From positions 2,418,001 to 2,482,000 of the forward strand of contig NGZR01000005.1 of the NCBI GenBank assembly GCA_002197995.1: a stretch of DNA of 64,000 bases, given 5' to 3'. Of this stretch, positions 11,738 to 23,576 are shown one piece after another (within the stretch, counting starts at the first letter, position 1; every line of letters begins with the position of its first letter). This DNA is from Gaeumannomyces sp. JS-464. Its lineage: Eukaryota; Ascomycota; Sordariomycetes; Magnaporthales; Magnaporthaceae. Below the pieces are notes generated by a model, which did no database searches, was not told the DNA's origin, and worked only from the letters and a program-made list of their open reading frames with translations. Both the position numbers and the translations under genes were made by a program.

Positions 11738-13354
11738 ATGTCCATGAGCGTGGTGGTCATCTCGACCGACTTCAGACGTGCTACCGTCAAGGTTAGCCCA
11801 GGCACCTTCTTGATCGACGTACTGGAAGAAGCATGCAAGAAGCTTTCCATTTCGAGCGACAAGTTTATGTTGAAGTGAGCTGCGCACACATCCTCTCCGC
11901 GCCTCCTAATGCGACGAGGGGCGCTGACAGTGGGCATTCTGCTGCTTCTCTCCAGGCACAACAACAGGCAACTGGAGCTCTCAAACCAGATCCGAGCCTA
12001 CAACCTTACCCCCGGTGCTAAGCTCGAGCTTGTCGTCAAGTCCAACAGCCCATCCATCATCACCGTCGCCCTGAAACTCCCCGAGGCCGAAGCCGCCGGA
12101 ATTCCCAATGGCCGCCTGGTCGAGAAGTTCCGCAGCGACACCACGCTGTGGAAAATGCTGAGGCACTTCGAGAGCGGAGCTTCCACATCCACCGCCGGTG
12201 CCCCCGCTCCCGGCCCAAAACGCCAGTTCAACTTCACCGCAAGGGCAATTCCACAAACCATCGGAGGCACCGGGTCCGGGCAGCTGTACCACGAGGGGCC
12301 CGTCCTGCTAGTTGTCGGCCGCGAGATATCGTCCCTCGCCGACTTCCAAAAGACGCTTTCTCAGCTGGGCATCTCGGGGAACGTCCTGATGAACCTCTCC
12401 TTCAGGCAGTCCGGCTTTACGCTACACGAGGCCATGCAGCAGATCGAGCAGTTCTTCGCCGAACCCGAGCCAGCGGCGACGCCAACATCCGCACCCCTAG
12501 TGCCAGCCGAGGGATCAGCCTCATCCGTATCGGCTCCAGAGCAGAGTAACGCTGCCCAGCAACCAAAACCGGACGCATCACAGCCCACCGAGGATCTCAT
12601 TGACCTCGGCGGTAATGCAGCACCACAGCCGGCGGCCGGCGGCGATGGGTGCTGGCACCGATGGCGCCCAGGATGACGTTCGTCCCGGAAGGGCGGTGCG
12701 GATATTTGCGGCGCCTTCCTCTGCCACCCCCGCGGCAGCGCTGACACAGGACCCAGATGCTGCTTACGAGCCAACAATCGCCCACGCACAGCTGCACCAG
12801 CAGCGGCTACAAGCCAACTCGCACAACAAACGACTGCCGTCGGACAAGGAGATTGCCGAGAAGGCGGCCGCAGAGGCGGCCAAGATCGCGGCGGTCAAGG
12901 AGGTGAGTATAAAGGTGCGATTCCCCGACAACACGTCGGCGCAGTGGACATTTGGTCACGGAGACGACGCGGCGGCAGTCTACGCCGAGTGCGCTCCGTC
13001 ATGGAGGATCCGTCGCAGCCTTTCAAGCTGGTAAGCCCGGCCTCCAAGCGGGGTGAGTTCCAGGATGCGCGGGGCGCGGGGCACAACCTCGTGCGCGACC
13101 ACCGGCTAGAGGGTCGCGTGGTGGCAACAGTTGTCTGGGCCGACAGCGTCCCCCAAGCCGTTCGTAAGACCCCTTTCCTGAGGGGAGAGGCGGCGAGACT
13201 TGCCCAGCAGATACCGGTGCCGGTTGTGCCGGCAGAGGTGCCGGACGAGGAGGTCAAGGATGCCGCGCCGGCATCAAAACCCACAAAGGGCGAGAGCGGG
13301 TCGTCTTCAGGGGTGAAGATGCCGAAGTGGCTGAAGCTTCCCGGCAAGAAGTGA
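11738..13354 (+). CDS. TUG/ASPL-type UBX-domain protein, Cdc48/p97 cofactor (three missing bases)
   Basis: Exons 11738-11874 and 11956-13354; intron 11875-11955 (81 nt). Product about 512 residues after correction. Residues 1-75 form the ubiquitin-like TUG-UBL1 domain (MSMSVVVISTDFRRATVKV, then LELSNQIRAYNLTPGAKLEL). A middle conserved block (RAIPQTIGG, GPVLLVVGREISSLADFQ) is followed by a Ser/Pro/Ala-rich linker. A UBX domain near the C-terminus starts IKVRFPDNTSAQWTF, then a disordered tail ends PKWLKLPGKK. Such proteins bind the Cdc48 ATPase and regulate hexamer assembly and membrane-protein traffic; yeast Ubx4 is the relative. The frame changes twice: between about 12610 and 12650 (two bases short, probably a G run) and at 12989 (GAGGTG read as GAGTG inside the UBX domain). 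The three losses cancel, so the C-terminus returns to the starting frame. Confidence 0.86.
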
Positions 13355-15095
13355 GATTTGATCCCATTTCGGTGACAGCTCGCTTCAGCTGGGCCGTAAC
13401 AAAGCGCCTTTCCGCCACAATGTTTCGTCTGTCTTTGTCTTATTAGAGCAATGATATTTAGCGTGTCTTTGCATCGGCGTTTTGCTCTCGGTTGTTTTGG
13501 GACTTAGCATGGACCTGGTATGAGATGTGGACGCAGCCGTGTGACAGCGGACAGATACGAACAACCCGGATGCCGTGGAAGCCGAGATAGCTTCGGTGTT
13601 AGACTGGTCGTTGTATAGTATAGAAGGATGCTCGCGGCCGACGTGACAGCCGTGTCTTTCACACACACCTATGCCATTACACCGACCAAGGCAGGTTCTG
13701 GACTACCTGCCAGGCTTGACACCATCCAGGAGCACCCGGAATCATCATTCGACATCTCTGACGAACGCCGGGAATTGAGGAAGTCTCGCCTGCTCCGGAA
13801 CGACGTTCCGCGTGGACCAGACAGCGCTTGAATCGCGTGGGCGCAACGCCGGCATCAAGCTATAGCCCACGCTCGGTGAAGGTCAATGCCTTGCATTGTA
13901 CGACTTCGCGTACAGGGCCTTGGTAGCCCTGGGATTCCCTTGTGTGCGCCGTTCAACAACATACGAAGCATGCGTATTCCTATTTCTGTCTCCACGACAC
14001 GAGGGCGCACCGACTTGATCCTCGGGTGTTATCTTTGCGCCGCCTACCACATCGCGTGAACTAAGTTCGACGATTCCTATTTGCTGATTTGTCTTCCTTA
14101 TTTCTCCTATGCTCGCAGTCCTCACCGCCGAACATATCGAGTGACTTGACTTGCCACATTCCGATCGGCAGTTGCCCACCAGGACGGGCCCATATTTTGG
14201 GGGGCCGTGTTGTTTGATCCGGCTCTCGCAGTCTTGCAACCGTGGGCGTGCAGTAATTAAGGGGTACAACGCACGTCACAGCGAATGAGGGATCCAAGGC
14301 TCAGCCTTTTTCACTCCTCTCGACTTTCTCGGCCATCTTAGTCTCCACCCGCGGGCGGTTTATTTCAGCCTGCTAGGACATGCATCCATGGCAGTGAACC
14401 AAAGGAAACAAAATCAAGTCCGTAAAACGAAACATCCAGGCATCTCTCGTCGGCCAATCTGGGCAGGCCCCCGGCGTCGGGAGTTGATGGCCACATGGCC
14501 CACGTGGGCGAGGCGAAGCCGCGTCGCTCGCATTTGTCCCCCATTGGACAGGCGCTCTCTACCTGTAACAGGGCGAAGATCACTCCAGAAGTTGGCAAAA
14601 AGGGCTGCCTCAGTGGCCACAGCCCGCCCAAGCGGGTTCTTGCATATGCCGAGCGTCCCACCGAAAGCGGCAAGCGTCGCCAGCCACCCGCAAGGAGGCG
14701 ATCCCATCGCAGAGTGGACAAGATGCTCCTGCCAAGACGCCGCGTTTGCCTTTTTCTGTCCACTGCTGAGCCAGTGCCCCTTGGTGGAATGGACGGGAGA
14801 CGTGTTTCGTCATGCATATTCGGGTCCTGTGGAATTCGAACCTGCTGCAGTGCTCCACTGGGCCCTCTCTTCCACAAACGGGCAACTTGATATTCTTGCT
14901 GTGGCCAGTATCAGAGATATAAAGACCTGCGCGATCAGCAGACGATCTAGCTTGCCAACAACCACATCCTTCTGGATGTTTAATACATGGTAGAGTTGCA
15001 CGGGAGTCCTCCAACACCTCAAGCCATCGAGTCTCCTGCTTGATACTCCATCCCCTCACATAGCGCCCAGGTTACCTTCCATCTCCCAAGACAAT
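13355..15095. other. Intergenic region, no gene seen apart from a TATA box near its right end
   Basis: About 1.7 kb between the UBX gene and the secreted-protein gene. Several overlapping open frames on both strands around 14365-15060 share the same DNA in conflicting frames and show no domain or codon pattern, so I reject them. The TATA box at 14918 is listed separately. Confidence 0.4.
14918..14924 (+). promoter_or_regulatory. TATA box (TATAAAG) of the secreted-protein gene
   Basis: TATAAAG lies 172 bases before the ATG at 15096. That spacing suits a short leader, and a strong TATA box is common in regulated secreted-protein genes. Assignment is by position only. Confidence 0.5.
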
Positions 15096-15748
15096 ATGCG
15101 CGATCTACTCCTCTTCGCAGTCTCTGTCTGGACGGCAGCAGCCCTGCCATCCTGGACGCCGCCGCCGCGGGTCCTGAGGTCGCGCCAGAGCGTCTGTCAG
15201 GACACCCCAAAGTCGGCCCAGATCTTCGACTTCGCAGCCTACTTCGCCGACGATGGCAACGAGAACAAGACGATGATATCCTTCAGCTACGCGGACCCAG
15301 GCACCGGCATCTCGACCATCTGCCAGCGGGACCCCTCCCGAGCGCCCGTCTACCCGATCCCGGGCACGCTCGCGCGGTACCCCTGCCAAAACAAGCTGGT
15401 CGAGTTCTCGTGGATTGCCGAGAACTGGATGGGCAAGGACCAGCTGTCGCTAATGGAGGCGTCGTGCCCTCCTCCCAACGTCACGTAAGAGCACTGCCCT
15501 GCCCCGACTAAACGACAACCCTGCATTTTCCCGCACCCAGACTAACCCAGAACTCGTGCCTTGGCTCTTATAGTGACCCTCAAGGACGCCGAGGAACCGA
15601 GGCCAGCGGACTGGTCTTCGTCAATATGGCTTGCATCGAGAGTCCAGCCATTGGCACCCGTGGACCGGGACGGGTGTGCAGCACTAACGACTTCGATGTC
15701 ACATTCTCCAGTCTCGCACCACGGCCCTTTCCACTGGGGCGGCTATAG
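15096..15748 (+). CDS. Small secreted Cys-containing protein, function unknown
   Basis: Exons 15096-15484 and 15574-15748; intron 15485-15573 (89 nt, GTAAGA...TAG). The 187-residue product begins MRDLLLFAVSVWTAAALP, a clear signal peptide with likely cleavage after about residue 17. The mature part has six cysteines (in VCQDT, TICQRD, YPCQN, SCPPP, ACIES and VCSTN), an even number that could form three disulfides, and possible N-glycosylation sites at NKT and NVT. It has a TATA box 172 bases upstream. I do not recognise the family. Size, signal peptide and cysteines are those of the small secreted proteins that filamentous fungi produce in quantity, some of which act on hosts or competitors, but nothing here shows a role. 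The splice was chosen because it keeps an open frame to a stop and adds two cysteines. It stands beside a secreted lipase in the same orientation. Confidence 0.72.
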
Positions 15749-16606
15749 ACAGTGGGGGCAAATATCCTATTTTTCGTCTTTTCTCCTGTTGTCTTGTCTT
15801 GGGATGAGAAATAAGAGACCTCGGCGTTGGACATCCGATGGCAAGGAATGATCAATCGCCAGGAAAAGGAACACACTAGATGGCTCGCGATGGCCTCTGC
15901 AGTAATGTCTCAATAGTCTAATGAAAGAGAGATTTAAGGGGGAAAAAAGCCCCTGGCAGAAAGTTAAGTATGACGCTGGTTTGAATCTCTCGAATGCATG
16001 TGTCTTCGAGTTCCTGTCCTAGGGCTGCCCTGGAAGTCGAAGCACACGACCTGCAGACGCCATTGGGCACCCCACGTTTTACGGCTGGACCCCACTAGAA
16101 CTTCAGCAGACCAGCCCCTGCGTCAGCCTCCTCGTTTGCATTGGCGGAATGGGACATCAGATGGCAAAGGGGGAAGGTCACTTGACTGTTGAAGCCCCAG
16201 CCAGCCATGTTCAGGCAGTTTGGGCTTGGCTTGGGACGGTGACAATGAGGAATTTGGAGTGGTTGTGGCCATTTTCTCTCAATTCTCGCCGGCTGTTTTG
16301 CATTCTTCTTTCGTTTCAATTTTTGTGGTTCAATTATCTCCCATACCCAACGACGCCAACAACTCAATTGAATGTGCGGTCGTCGCCTCGTCGATTTATG
16401 ACGTTTTGACACACTGGGGCTTCACACGTCACCGAACTGGAACAGGCGCGATCTGGCATCTGCCGTTGCCTGGGCATCAGCCACGATGCATTGTTCAATC
16501 TCCTGAGAGAGGCAAGAAAAAAAAAAGCAAGTTAGAAGAGGAAGAAAGAGCTTGATCCCTCAATAAAACACAATCGGTCTCTTGTTGGCCCGCGAGAAGA
16601 AAAGCG
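15749..16606. other. Intergenic region before the lipase gene, no gene seen
   Basis: 858 bases containing the 3' end of the secreted-protein gene and the lipase promoter. No convincing TATA box, repeat or RNA gene. The open frames here are short and overlap each other. Confidence 0.4.
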
Positions 16607-17868
16607 ATGCGGGTCCCAGGGCAGATGTGCCGCCTGCTTTTGGCGGGTGGTGGCTGGATAGGAGCTCTGGCCGATGACATCACCGACTCCGCGCAGCACG
16701 TCCTCCAGGACGGAGGCGTCGGCAGCGGCTCCGTCGCCAGGGCCGGGCTGGCGGCATCTCGGAGTCGCTCTTCTCGGACCTGGAGCGCCTCGCGCGGCTG
16801 GTCGACATCACCTACTGCGTCGGCACGACGGGCATCTCGCCGCCCTTCTCGTGCGCCTCGCGGTGCAACGAGTTCCCCGGCGTCCAGCTCGTCACCACCT
16901 GGAACACGGGCGCCCTCCTGACGGACAGCTGCGGCTACGTCGCCGTCGACCACACGGCGGACTCGGCGGACGGCACGGGGACGGCGCGGCGGCCCAGCGA
17001 TGGCGACAGACAGCAGGCTTCGGGCGCCATCGTCGTCGCGTTCCGCGGCACCTACAGCATCACAAACACCGTCATCGACCTCAGCACCGTGCCGCAGGAG
17101 TACGTGCCTTACCCAGAGAGCCCCGGGGACGGCGGCGAGGGAGACTCGACCGCCTCTCGTGAGAAGTGCAACAACTGCACCGTGCACATGGGCTTCCTCG
17201 CGTCATGGCGCATGGCCCGCGCGCTCGTACTGCCCGCGGTGCGCGAGGCCAGGCGGTCGCACCCAAACTACCCCGTCCACCTGGTCGGCCACAGCCTCGG
17301 CGGGGCCGTGGCGGCGCTCGCGGCGCTGGAGCTGCGGCTGGTCGAAGGGTGGGACGACGTCGTAGTGACGACGTTTGGCGAGCCGCGCGTGGGGAACGAG
17401 GGGCTGGCCGAGTTCATTAACAAGGTGTTTGGTCTGGGAGAGGGGTCGCAGAGCAGTGGTGGCGAGCAGCAGCTCCGGTACCGCCGCGTCACGCACGCTG
17501 GCGACCCCGTCCCGCTGCTGCCCCTCTCCGAGTGGGGCTACCGGGCGCACGGCGGCGAGATCTACATCGAAAAGCCGGCCCTGCCGCCCTATCCCGAGGA
17601 CATGCGCCTGTGCCGTGGCGCCCACGACCCGGCCTGCAGTGACCCCGCCGACGGGCCGTCGTCCCCGGGAGTTCTCGAGCGCCTGGCCGAGGTCCTCCGT
17701 GGCGAGGGGGAGGCCCGGATGCCCACGCGCCTCAAGCTCTGGGAGCTCTTCTTTGCTCACCGGGACTACTTCTGGAGGCTGGGCCTCTGTGTTCCTGGAG
17801 GAGACCCTGCAGACTGGGGGCGTGATAGATATCGCTTCGAACCTCCGTCTCGGCAGGACGAGCTGTGA
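16607..17868 (+). CDS. Secreted class 3 (alpha/beta hydrolase) lipase, one missing base
   Basis: Single exon. After correcting one base the product is 420 residues. It begins with a signal peptide (MRVPGQMCRLLLAGGGWIGALA) and then shows fungal class 3 lipase blocks: LARLVDITYCVGTTGI, CASRCNEFPGVQLVTTWNTG, AIVVAFRGTYSITN (oxyanion-hole region), HLVGHSLGGAVAALAALEL (nucleophile Ser near residue 230), TTFGEPRVGNEGLAEFI, THAGDPVPLLPL (catalytic Asp) and FFAHRDYFW (probable catalytic His). The family hydrolyses triacylglycerols or related esters outside the cell. The N-terminal part (frame from 16607) and the rest are in different frames; one base is missing between about 16735 and 16750 in a run of short G/C repeats. 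No upstream ATG exists in the second frame, which has a stop at 16672. Very high GC suggests a highly biased but native gene. Confidence 0.87.
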
Positions 17869-20383
17869 GGTGGCGGTGTTGGCACATGGGGGAAAGACGA
17901 TGAAGACATAGCAACTAATAAGTACTTAATACCGTATCTACGTGGACGAGACTTCGAAGATATTTTTTACTCCTCTTTACATCATGCGCGAGCAGGGAAC
18001 GGCGTTGAGGGAAAATAAGCTCGGGGTCTATCGGGAAAGGTGTTCCCTCTGCTGACATGGGAGTTTCCTCGTCAAGGAAGCGGTCTCGGCATTTTGTGGG
18101 CTTCATAAATACTGAATGTACCTCTCGGGAGCAGCCCTACGACCACAATTGAGACCCAGTTCGGCGTACTCCGATTACCGGTCCAACATGGGCGGCAACG
18201 TGGGCTTGTGTGAAATCTTCTGACGACGATGGGCCTGATCCGCTTGCATGAGATCTTCTCCCCTTCCTTTCTCTTGAGAGCGAAACAAGGGTCGTCCCAT
18301 CATTCAGGGTGAGGTGGGGACCGTGGGACAGGCAGCGTGCGGTGCGTGGCGGGAGAAATAGCCGCCCCGCGTGACCCGTCTTGCCAGCTCAGTCGAGCCC
18401 AGCCCACGCCGGCAACAGGGAAATTAGCAGGTTTTGGCAACGTCTGCTGCATCTGGTGATGGTGTGGGCGGACGAGTCACAACGGGTTTTGAGGTTGAAA
18501 AAAAAAGGCGCAGGTGGTGAGTGTGATGCAAGCTCATGAAGCCCAATCCAGCTCGACCCAGTCCCTGCTTCTGCTGAGACAGGCAAGATGGGGTACATAT
18601 CTACGGGTACTGTGCATAACGTGGGCATTCGCTCGCATGGGCGGCCCAGGGTTTTGGCGCATGGAGCCAGCCAGCTGCCGCATGCATTCCCAAGCGGACA
18701 GTCCTCACCTCCCAATTTCCCCGATTCGATGACGCCTCAGAATGGAAATGAGGCAGCCCAGCTAGGCAAGCCGCTCGCCGAGGTCAAGCCTTTTTGTTTC
18801 AAGTGGCCACGGGATTCGGCTCGCCACAGACTTCGCTGGCCAGCCTGTCAAAGTTAGAGGGGTGGCGGGCAATGCCGAGCAGCAGACGTCTGGCGGTGAC
18901 GCCGCCCATCACCTGCCTGCTGGGTACCTGCTGCCGCTACTGGGCTGGCGACCCGTCCGCGCGCGAACCTGGACGCGCGAAATTCGATGTTGCCGGGCAG
19001 GAGAGGCGGTGGAAGGGGGCCAATCTGCACAAGCCAGCGAGCCAGCAATTTCGGATGCGACCCTATCGCACGCGCAAATGGTTCTAGAGGCAGAATACCA
19101 GCGGGCGCACCGCAAAAAAAACGCATGGACCGGGGAAAGGGGGCAGTGAAAGCCCGCAGCTCCCCGTTCCATACGACGTAGAACCTCATGGAAGCAGGAG
19201 GCTCTGCAGTAGAACGCGGGCCCCAACAAGCTGGCCTGCCCAGCCCGGGCATAGACTGCAGTGCCGAGTACGTACCCCCATTTCATTCCAGAGGTACCAG
19301 TAAACCTGCGTAATCCGACCAGCCGCCTGGCCGTCCGTCCGTTCCATGCCGTTGCAAAATCTGTCGACGCGTCTGGTTTGATGACCCCCCATTCGGTCGG
19401 ACCTCCAGGGCGACCAGCCCCGGGCGATGCACAAAATGCGATGCGCGGCTCGACGCACGCGAGTTTTAGGCTTTCATAGGCGGCGTGGATCGCCGGCTGG
19501 GTTGCTGTCGTGTGACAAACACGTAGGTAGGTAGTAATATGATATGGACGGAAATGAATTGGATCGTTACCTATGGGCTATCAAGGCCCAGCACAGCCCA
19601 TTCGACGGATGCCTTAGCCCGGTGCGCAAATGTACCCCGCCTTACACACGGGTGGTGGGAGATGATGTCTTTTATCGCTGAGGTTATGTGGTGGGCCTGC
19701 CTCTCTTGGGCTCTGTTCGTTCGCCTAGGCTCTGAAATTGAATTTCAAAAACAAGAGAGATAACAAGAGCGAACATAGGGAAGAATGGAGAGCCAAAAAG
19801 AGTCGAAGTATAAAGATCAAAAAGCAAAGAACAATCCTAATCAAAACAAGCACAAGCAGCTCTCATCGCATCGAGGGATGAGCAATCGCGCCCATGAGCA
19901 GCCTGATTGGCCTAGGCGGCCGTTTCCTGTGAAAGGAACGGCCCCACCGGCCATGAACGGGCGGCTGTCAACCAGTCACCAGCTGTGGATTGCCAGGTGC
20001 GAGCGTTGCCCCTCTACGGTGCCTGCCTGCGCTCACGCTTCCTGCCATGATCAGAATCAGAGGAGCACAGCAGCCAGGGCAGTCAGAGGAAGCGCCTGAA
20101 AGTGGGGCAGCCAAACCGCAGCACCGCCAGACCCCCAAAGACAACAGCCCTGCTCGACCTCCATTTCGGCCGCCTTCCGCCTTCCCTCAACAACATCATC
20201 CCTCTTTTTTTTCCTTCCCCTCCGTCAACCACAATTTCGAATCTGCGCTTCTTGTTTGCCGCCCAACCGTCTCTCCCACGTCCACCTCTTCGATACCCTC
20301 CTTCTCTGCGTTGATTTTGCAAACGACACACGAACCACAACACAACCTTTTTTCCAGCCTCGACAACTCAAGAATCCACAAAA
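17869..20383. other. Large intergenic region ending in a pyrimidine-rich leader for 14-3-3
   Basis: About 2.5 kb. I see no gene. A TAGGTAGGTAG run lies near 19522. From about 20150 to the ATG at 20384 the + strand is strongly C/T-rich (for example the T run near 20205), typical of the leader of a highly expressed fungal gene. Open frames on both strands in 19990-20700 overlap the 14-3-3 leader and first intron and are not genes. Confidence 0.45.
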
Positions 20384-21925
20384 ATGGCCACCGAGGTTTG
20401 TCACGCCCGCCCTTCTGCCGCTGCTCGCTTCCGTTATCGTCTGTCCCCGTCGCTGCACCCGCCCTCTGCGCCCGAGTGGCCGTGGACAGTCGCCCGTGGA
20501 GGCGAGGCTCGCCCAGGCGGTGTCGCCAGCCGAGTCTGGGTTTCCTCGTGCCGACTGTTCACGGCACATGGCCACGCACACTGCCTGATCCCTTGATGGC
20601 CTCGCCTGCTGCACTGTTTTTAGTCGTCGTGGTTTTGATGCCCTTATCTGCGTGCGCCTCTTTGATGACGAGGAATGGCGACCATGACTGACACCTGCTT
20701 TCTCCAAACCACCACAGCGTGAAAGGTTTGTTGATGATTTCTACCGCACGACGATCGCCTCCTTCGGCGAGCCATTCCGCGCAAGACGCCCCGTCCGTTC
20801 GCTCGACGAGGACCAGCAGACTGACGCCGTGTGTGACGCATTACAGCAAGACTTTCCTCGCCAGGCTCTGCGAGCAGGCTGAGCGCTACGATGAGATGGT
20901 CACCTACATGAAGGAGGTCGCCAAGCTGGGCGGTGAGCTCACCGTCGACGAGCGCAACCTGCTCTCGGTCGCCTACAAGAACGTCGTCGGCACCCGCCGT
21001 GCCAGTTGGCGCATTATCTCCTCCATCGAGCAGAAGGAGGAGTCCAAGGGCTCCGAGAAGCACGTATCCACCATCCGTGAATACCGCCAGAAGATCGAGG
21101 CCGAGCTGGAGAAGGTGTGCCAGGATGTCCTCGACGTTCTCGACGAGTCTCTCATCCCCAACGCCGCCTCTGGCGAGTCCAAGGTCTTTTACCACAAGAT
21201 GTACGTCCTTATCGCCCATCATTTTGACTGCTTCGCATTGGTTTTTCTCCCCGTGCCTCGGCTACCGATGTCCTTTGCTTGGAGGCTTGACTCCATTTTA
21301 TGTCCTGTACGATCATACTTTTGGTCACCGCATACTGACAAGATGTGCGCCGATACAGGAAGGGTGACTACCACCGGTACCTTGCCGAGTTCGCCTCGGG
21401 CGACAAGCGCAAGGTCGCTGCCACGGCTGCCCACGAGGCCTACAAGGTACAAACGGAGCAAAAATTCATTGGGGGTTTGCCAGGGCGGCATCCCTCTGCT
21501 CAGAAATGACGCGCGCATAACTAACGCAAACCACCCCAAATCGCCGCACAGAGCGCCACGGATGTTGCTCAGACTGAGCTCACCCCGACGCACCCCATCC
21601 GCCTGGGTCTCGCGCTCAACTTCTCCGTCTTCTACTACGAGATCCTCAACTCCCCGACCGCGCGTGCCACCTGGCCAAGCAGGCCTTCGACGATGCTATC
21701 GCCGAGCTTGACTCGCTTTCGGAGGAGTCGTACCGCGACAGCACTCTTATCATGCAGCTGCTGCGTGACAACCTGACCCTGTGGACCTCGAACGAGACGG
21801 GCGATGCCGAGGCCGCCCCGACGGGCACCGCCGATGCGCCCAAGGATGAGGCTGCCAAGCCCGAGGAGAAGGTGGAGGGCAAGGCCGACGAGCCGGCCCC
21901 CGCTGCCGCCGCTCCCGAGTCGTAA
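20384..21925 (+). CDS. 14-3-3 protein (one missing base in last exon)
   Basis: Five exons: 20384-20395 (12 nt), 20718-20725 (8-nt microexon), 20847-21200, 21359-21446 and 21552-21925; introns 322, 121, 158 and 105 nt. The first three join as [24 protein letters not shown], the standard Sordariomycete N-terminus. The rest is nearly invariant 14-3-3: [20 protein letters not shown], the phosphopeptide-binding groove residues, [12 protein letters not shown] and SVFYYEILN. The tail is acidic and Ala/Pro-rich. These dimeric adaptors bind phosphoserine/threonine proteins across signalling, cell-cycle and metabolic pathways. In exon 5 the expected [18 protein letters not shown] is broken: CCGGACC is written CCGACC at 21656, one G short. 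With it restored all exons sum to 279 codons (278 residues plus stop). The gene is essential in fungi, so I take this as a sequence error. Confidence 0.95.
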
Positions 21926-23576
21926 GGGTCGCACGACCGTGTGTACTATCACGGGGCGACGCGGATTTGGCTTTTGACTCCTTGATTCCCCTTCCCATGG
22001 GACTGGGTTCCTAATCGGGGTTTCCCCTCCTGTTTGATTTTCCTCGCACCACCGTCTCGGTTGCATTTCCGAGATGATATCTCCGTTGCGACTGGGTACG
22101 TTGTGTTCTTTCGATAAGTCATAGGTATGGGAATCCTTTGGCTTGTGCCAAAACAGAGCGGCTGGTGAGGTTCAAATGCGGCATTGGCGGTCATGGCGGG
22201 CAAGGGAGTTGGTTGTGGCAGGATCGGACATGCAGGACAGATCGTTGCCTCTCTTTTTCTCCTTCCTATTTCCCCTCTCGTTCTCTTTTTGGTCAAATAC
22301 ACGGAACTGAACCGTAACCTATGTTCCCCATTTTTTCGATTCAGCATCCCGTTTAGTTATTTGCGTCCCTCCAAGCCTGTCTACAGTCATATTCCACGCG
22401 CTTTCTCGGCACCTCCCCGCCAACAGCCTCGCGCCGTTTCTCTTGGTGGTAGGCGGGCGTTGGCAGATAGATGGGGGGAGACGGAATGATGGTCGCGGCG
22501 GGCTTTCTCGCTCGGGTCTCGCCTGCCGGTACATTGACCGTCTCGGGTTTCTTTTTTGCGACTCTTTACCCGCTATGTCTTGTGTGTTTTTATCTCGGCC
22601 CGTCTGGTTTTGACGTCGGGATGAGAGTGGATTGTGGGTGTCGGAAATTTCCTACCAATTCCCCTCCAGCTTTGCGTATTTTTTTTTCTCATCTTTGGAC
22701 TCGTTTTCTTCTCTTTGCTCGACAATGCGCACGCCTTAAGGCGGCTCAGCTGTAACCACCGAAACCCCTCAAAAAAATTGAAAATGGCTTCGGCGGCAAC
22801 AAAACGATGCCGGACGCCGCTCATTTCCTCCATATCCGCCTATCCTCAGAGAGGGGAGTATCGCTACATGCATCATAGAATGGCGTCCTTTTGTGCCCGA
22901 GCCAGGTGTGTGGGTTGCATTTTGTGAAGAGGCCAAGAAAAACGACCTCGGAAAGACTGCAGTGTATTCGTTGGTACCCTATGAACCAGCCAAGAACAAA
23001 CCTCCTATGCCTGACTGGTATGATGTGTTGACGCTCGTAAAACAAAAAAGCAAATGGTATCTTCTGTTGCTTGCATCCTTATGCGCCATCTCCTCTTGTG
23101 CACCCCCATGCGGCAATAGTTCGTCGCTAATCTACACCCGAAACTGGAAACATCGCGTGAACCCGTTTCGCCGTGTGGGTATATAACGTTGATGCGCAAA
23201 TCCATGAAACGCAGCCCGGTTGGAGTAAAAATAAACCCACCCGAAAGAGGCCATGAGACCACGGAAACCGAAAGAATAAGAAGGGGGGAAAGATATGAGA
23301 ACCACACTCATTGAAGAAAGCCAAACGAAGCAAGTAAGACTCGAGGGAAAGAGTAAAGTAAATGCATATGTATACAGCGAAGGGGAAATGTTGTCCGGAA
23401 AAAGGAGGGGAACAGGATCGGGCGGACAGAAACAATACTGGCCAGCTCTCTCACCCGGAGGGAGGGATCAGAGTGCCGAATTTGCACAAGAATCAGTGAT
23501 TAGACAATAGGAGTGAACGAGAGGCACCTTCGGCTCCCCCGTTGCTCTTTCATAGTTCCTCGTCGTCTCTGTTTAA
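21926..23576. other. Convergent intergenic region, 14-3-3 / hypothetical gene
   Basis: About 1.65 kb of T- and C-rich sequence on the + strand, without an open frame worth keeping. It must hold the 14-3-3 3' UTR and the 3' end of the hypothetical gene transcribed from the right. Confidence 0.4.

Noticed and set aside
14830..14850. Possible tRNA B box (GGTTCGAATTCC on the minus strand)
   Set aside because: The flanking bases do not form the T-arm stem and no A box or acceptor stem lies upstream.
14365..15060. Several overlapping open frames of 100-200 codons on both strands
   Set aside because: They conflict with each other and none resembles a protein family; explained by the base composition of the spacer.
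15600..17870. Lipase and other broken genes as true pseudogenes or RIP-mutated copies
   Set aside because: Apart from single-base indels the coding sequences are undamaged, show no C-to-T bias or extra stop codons, and the same fault affects essential genes.
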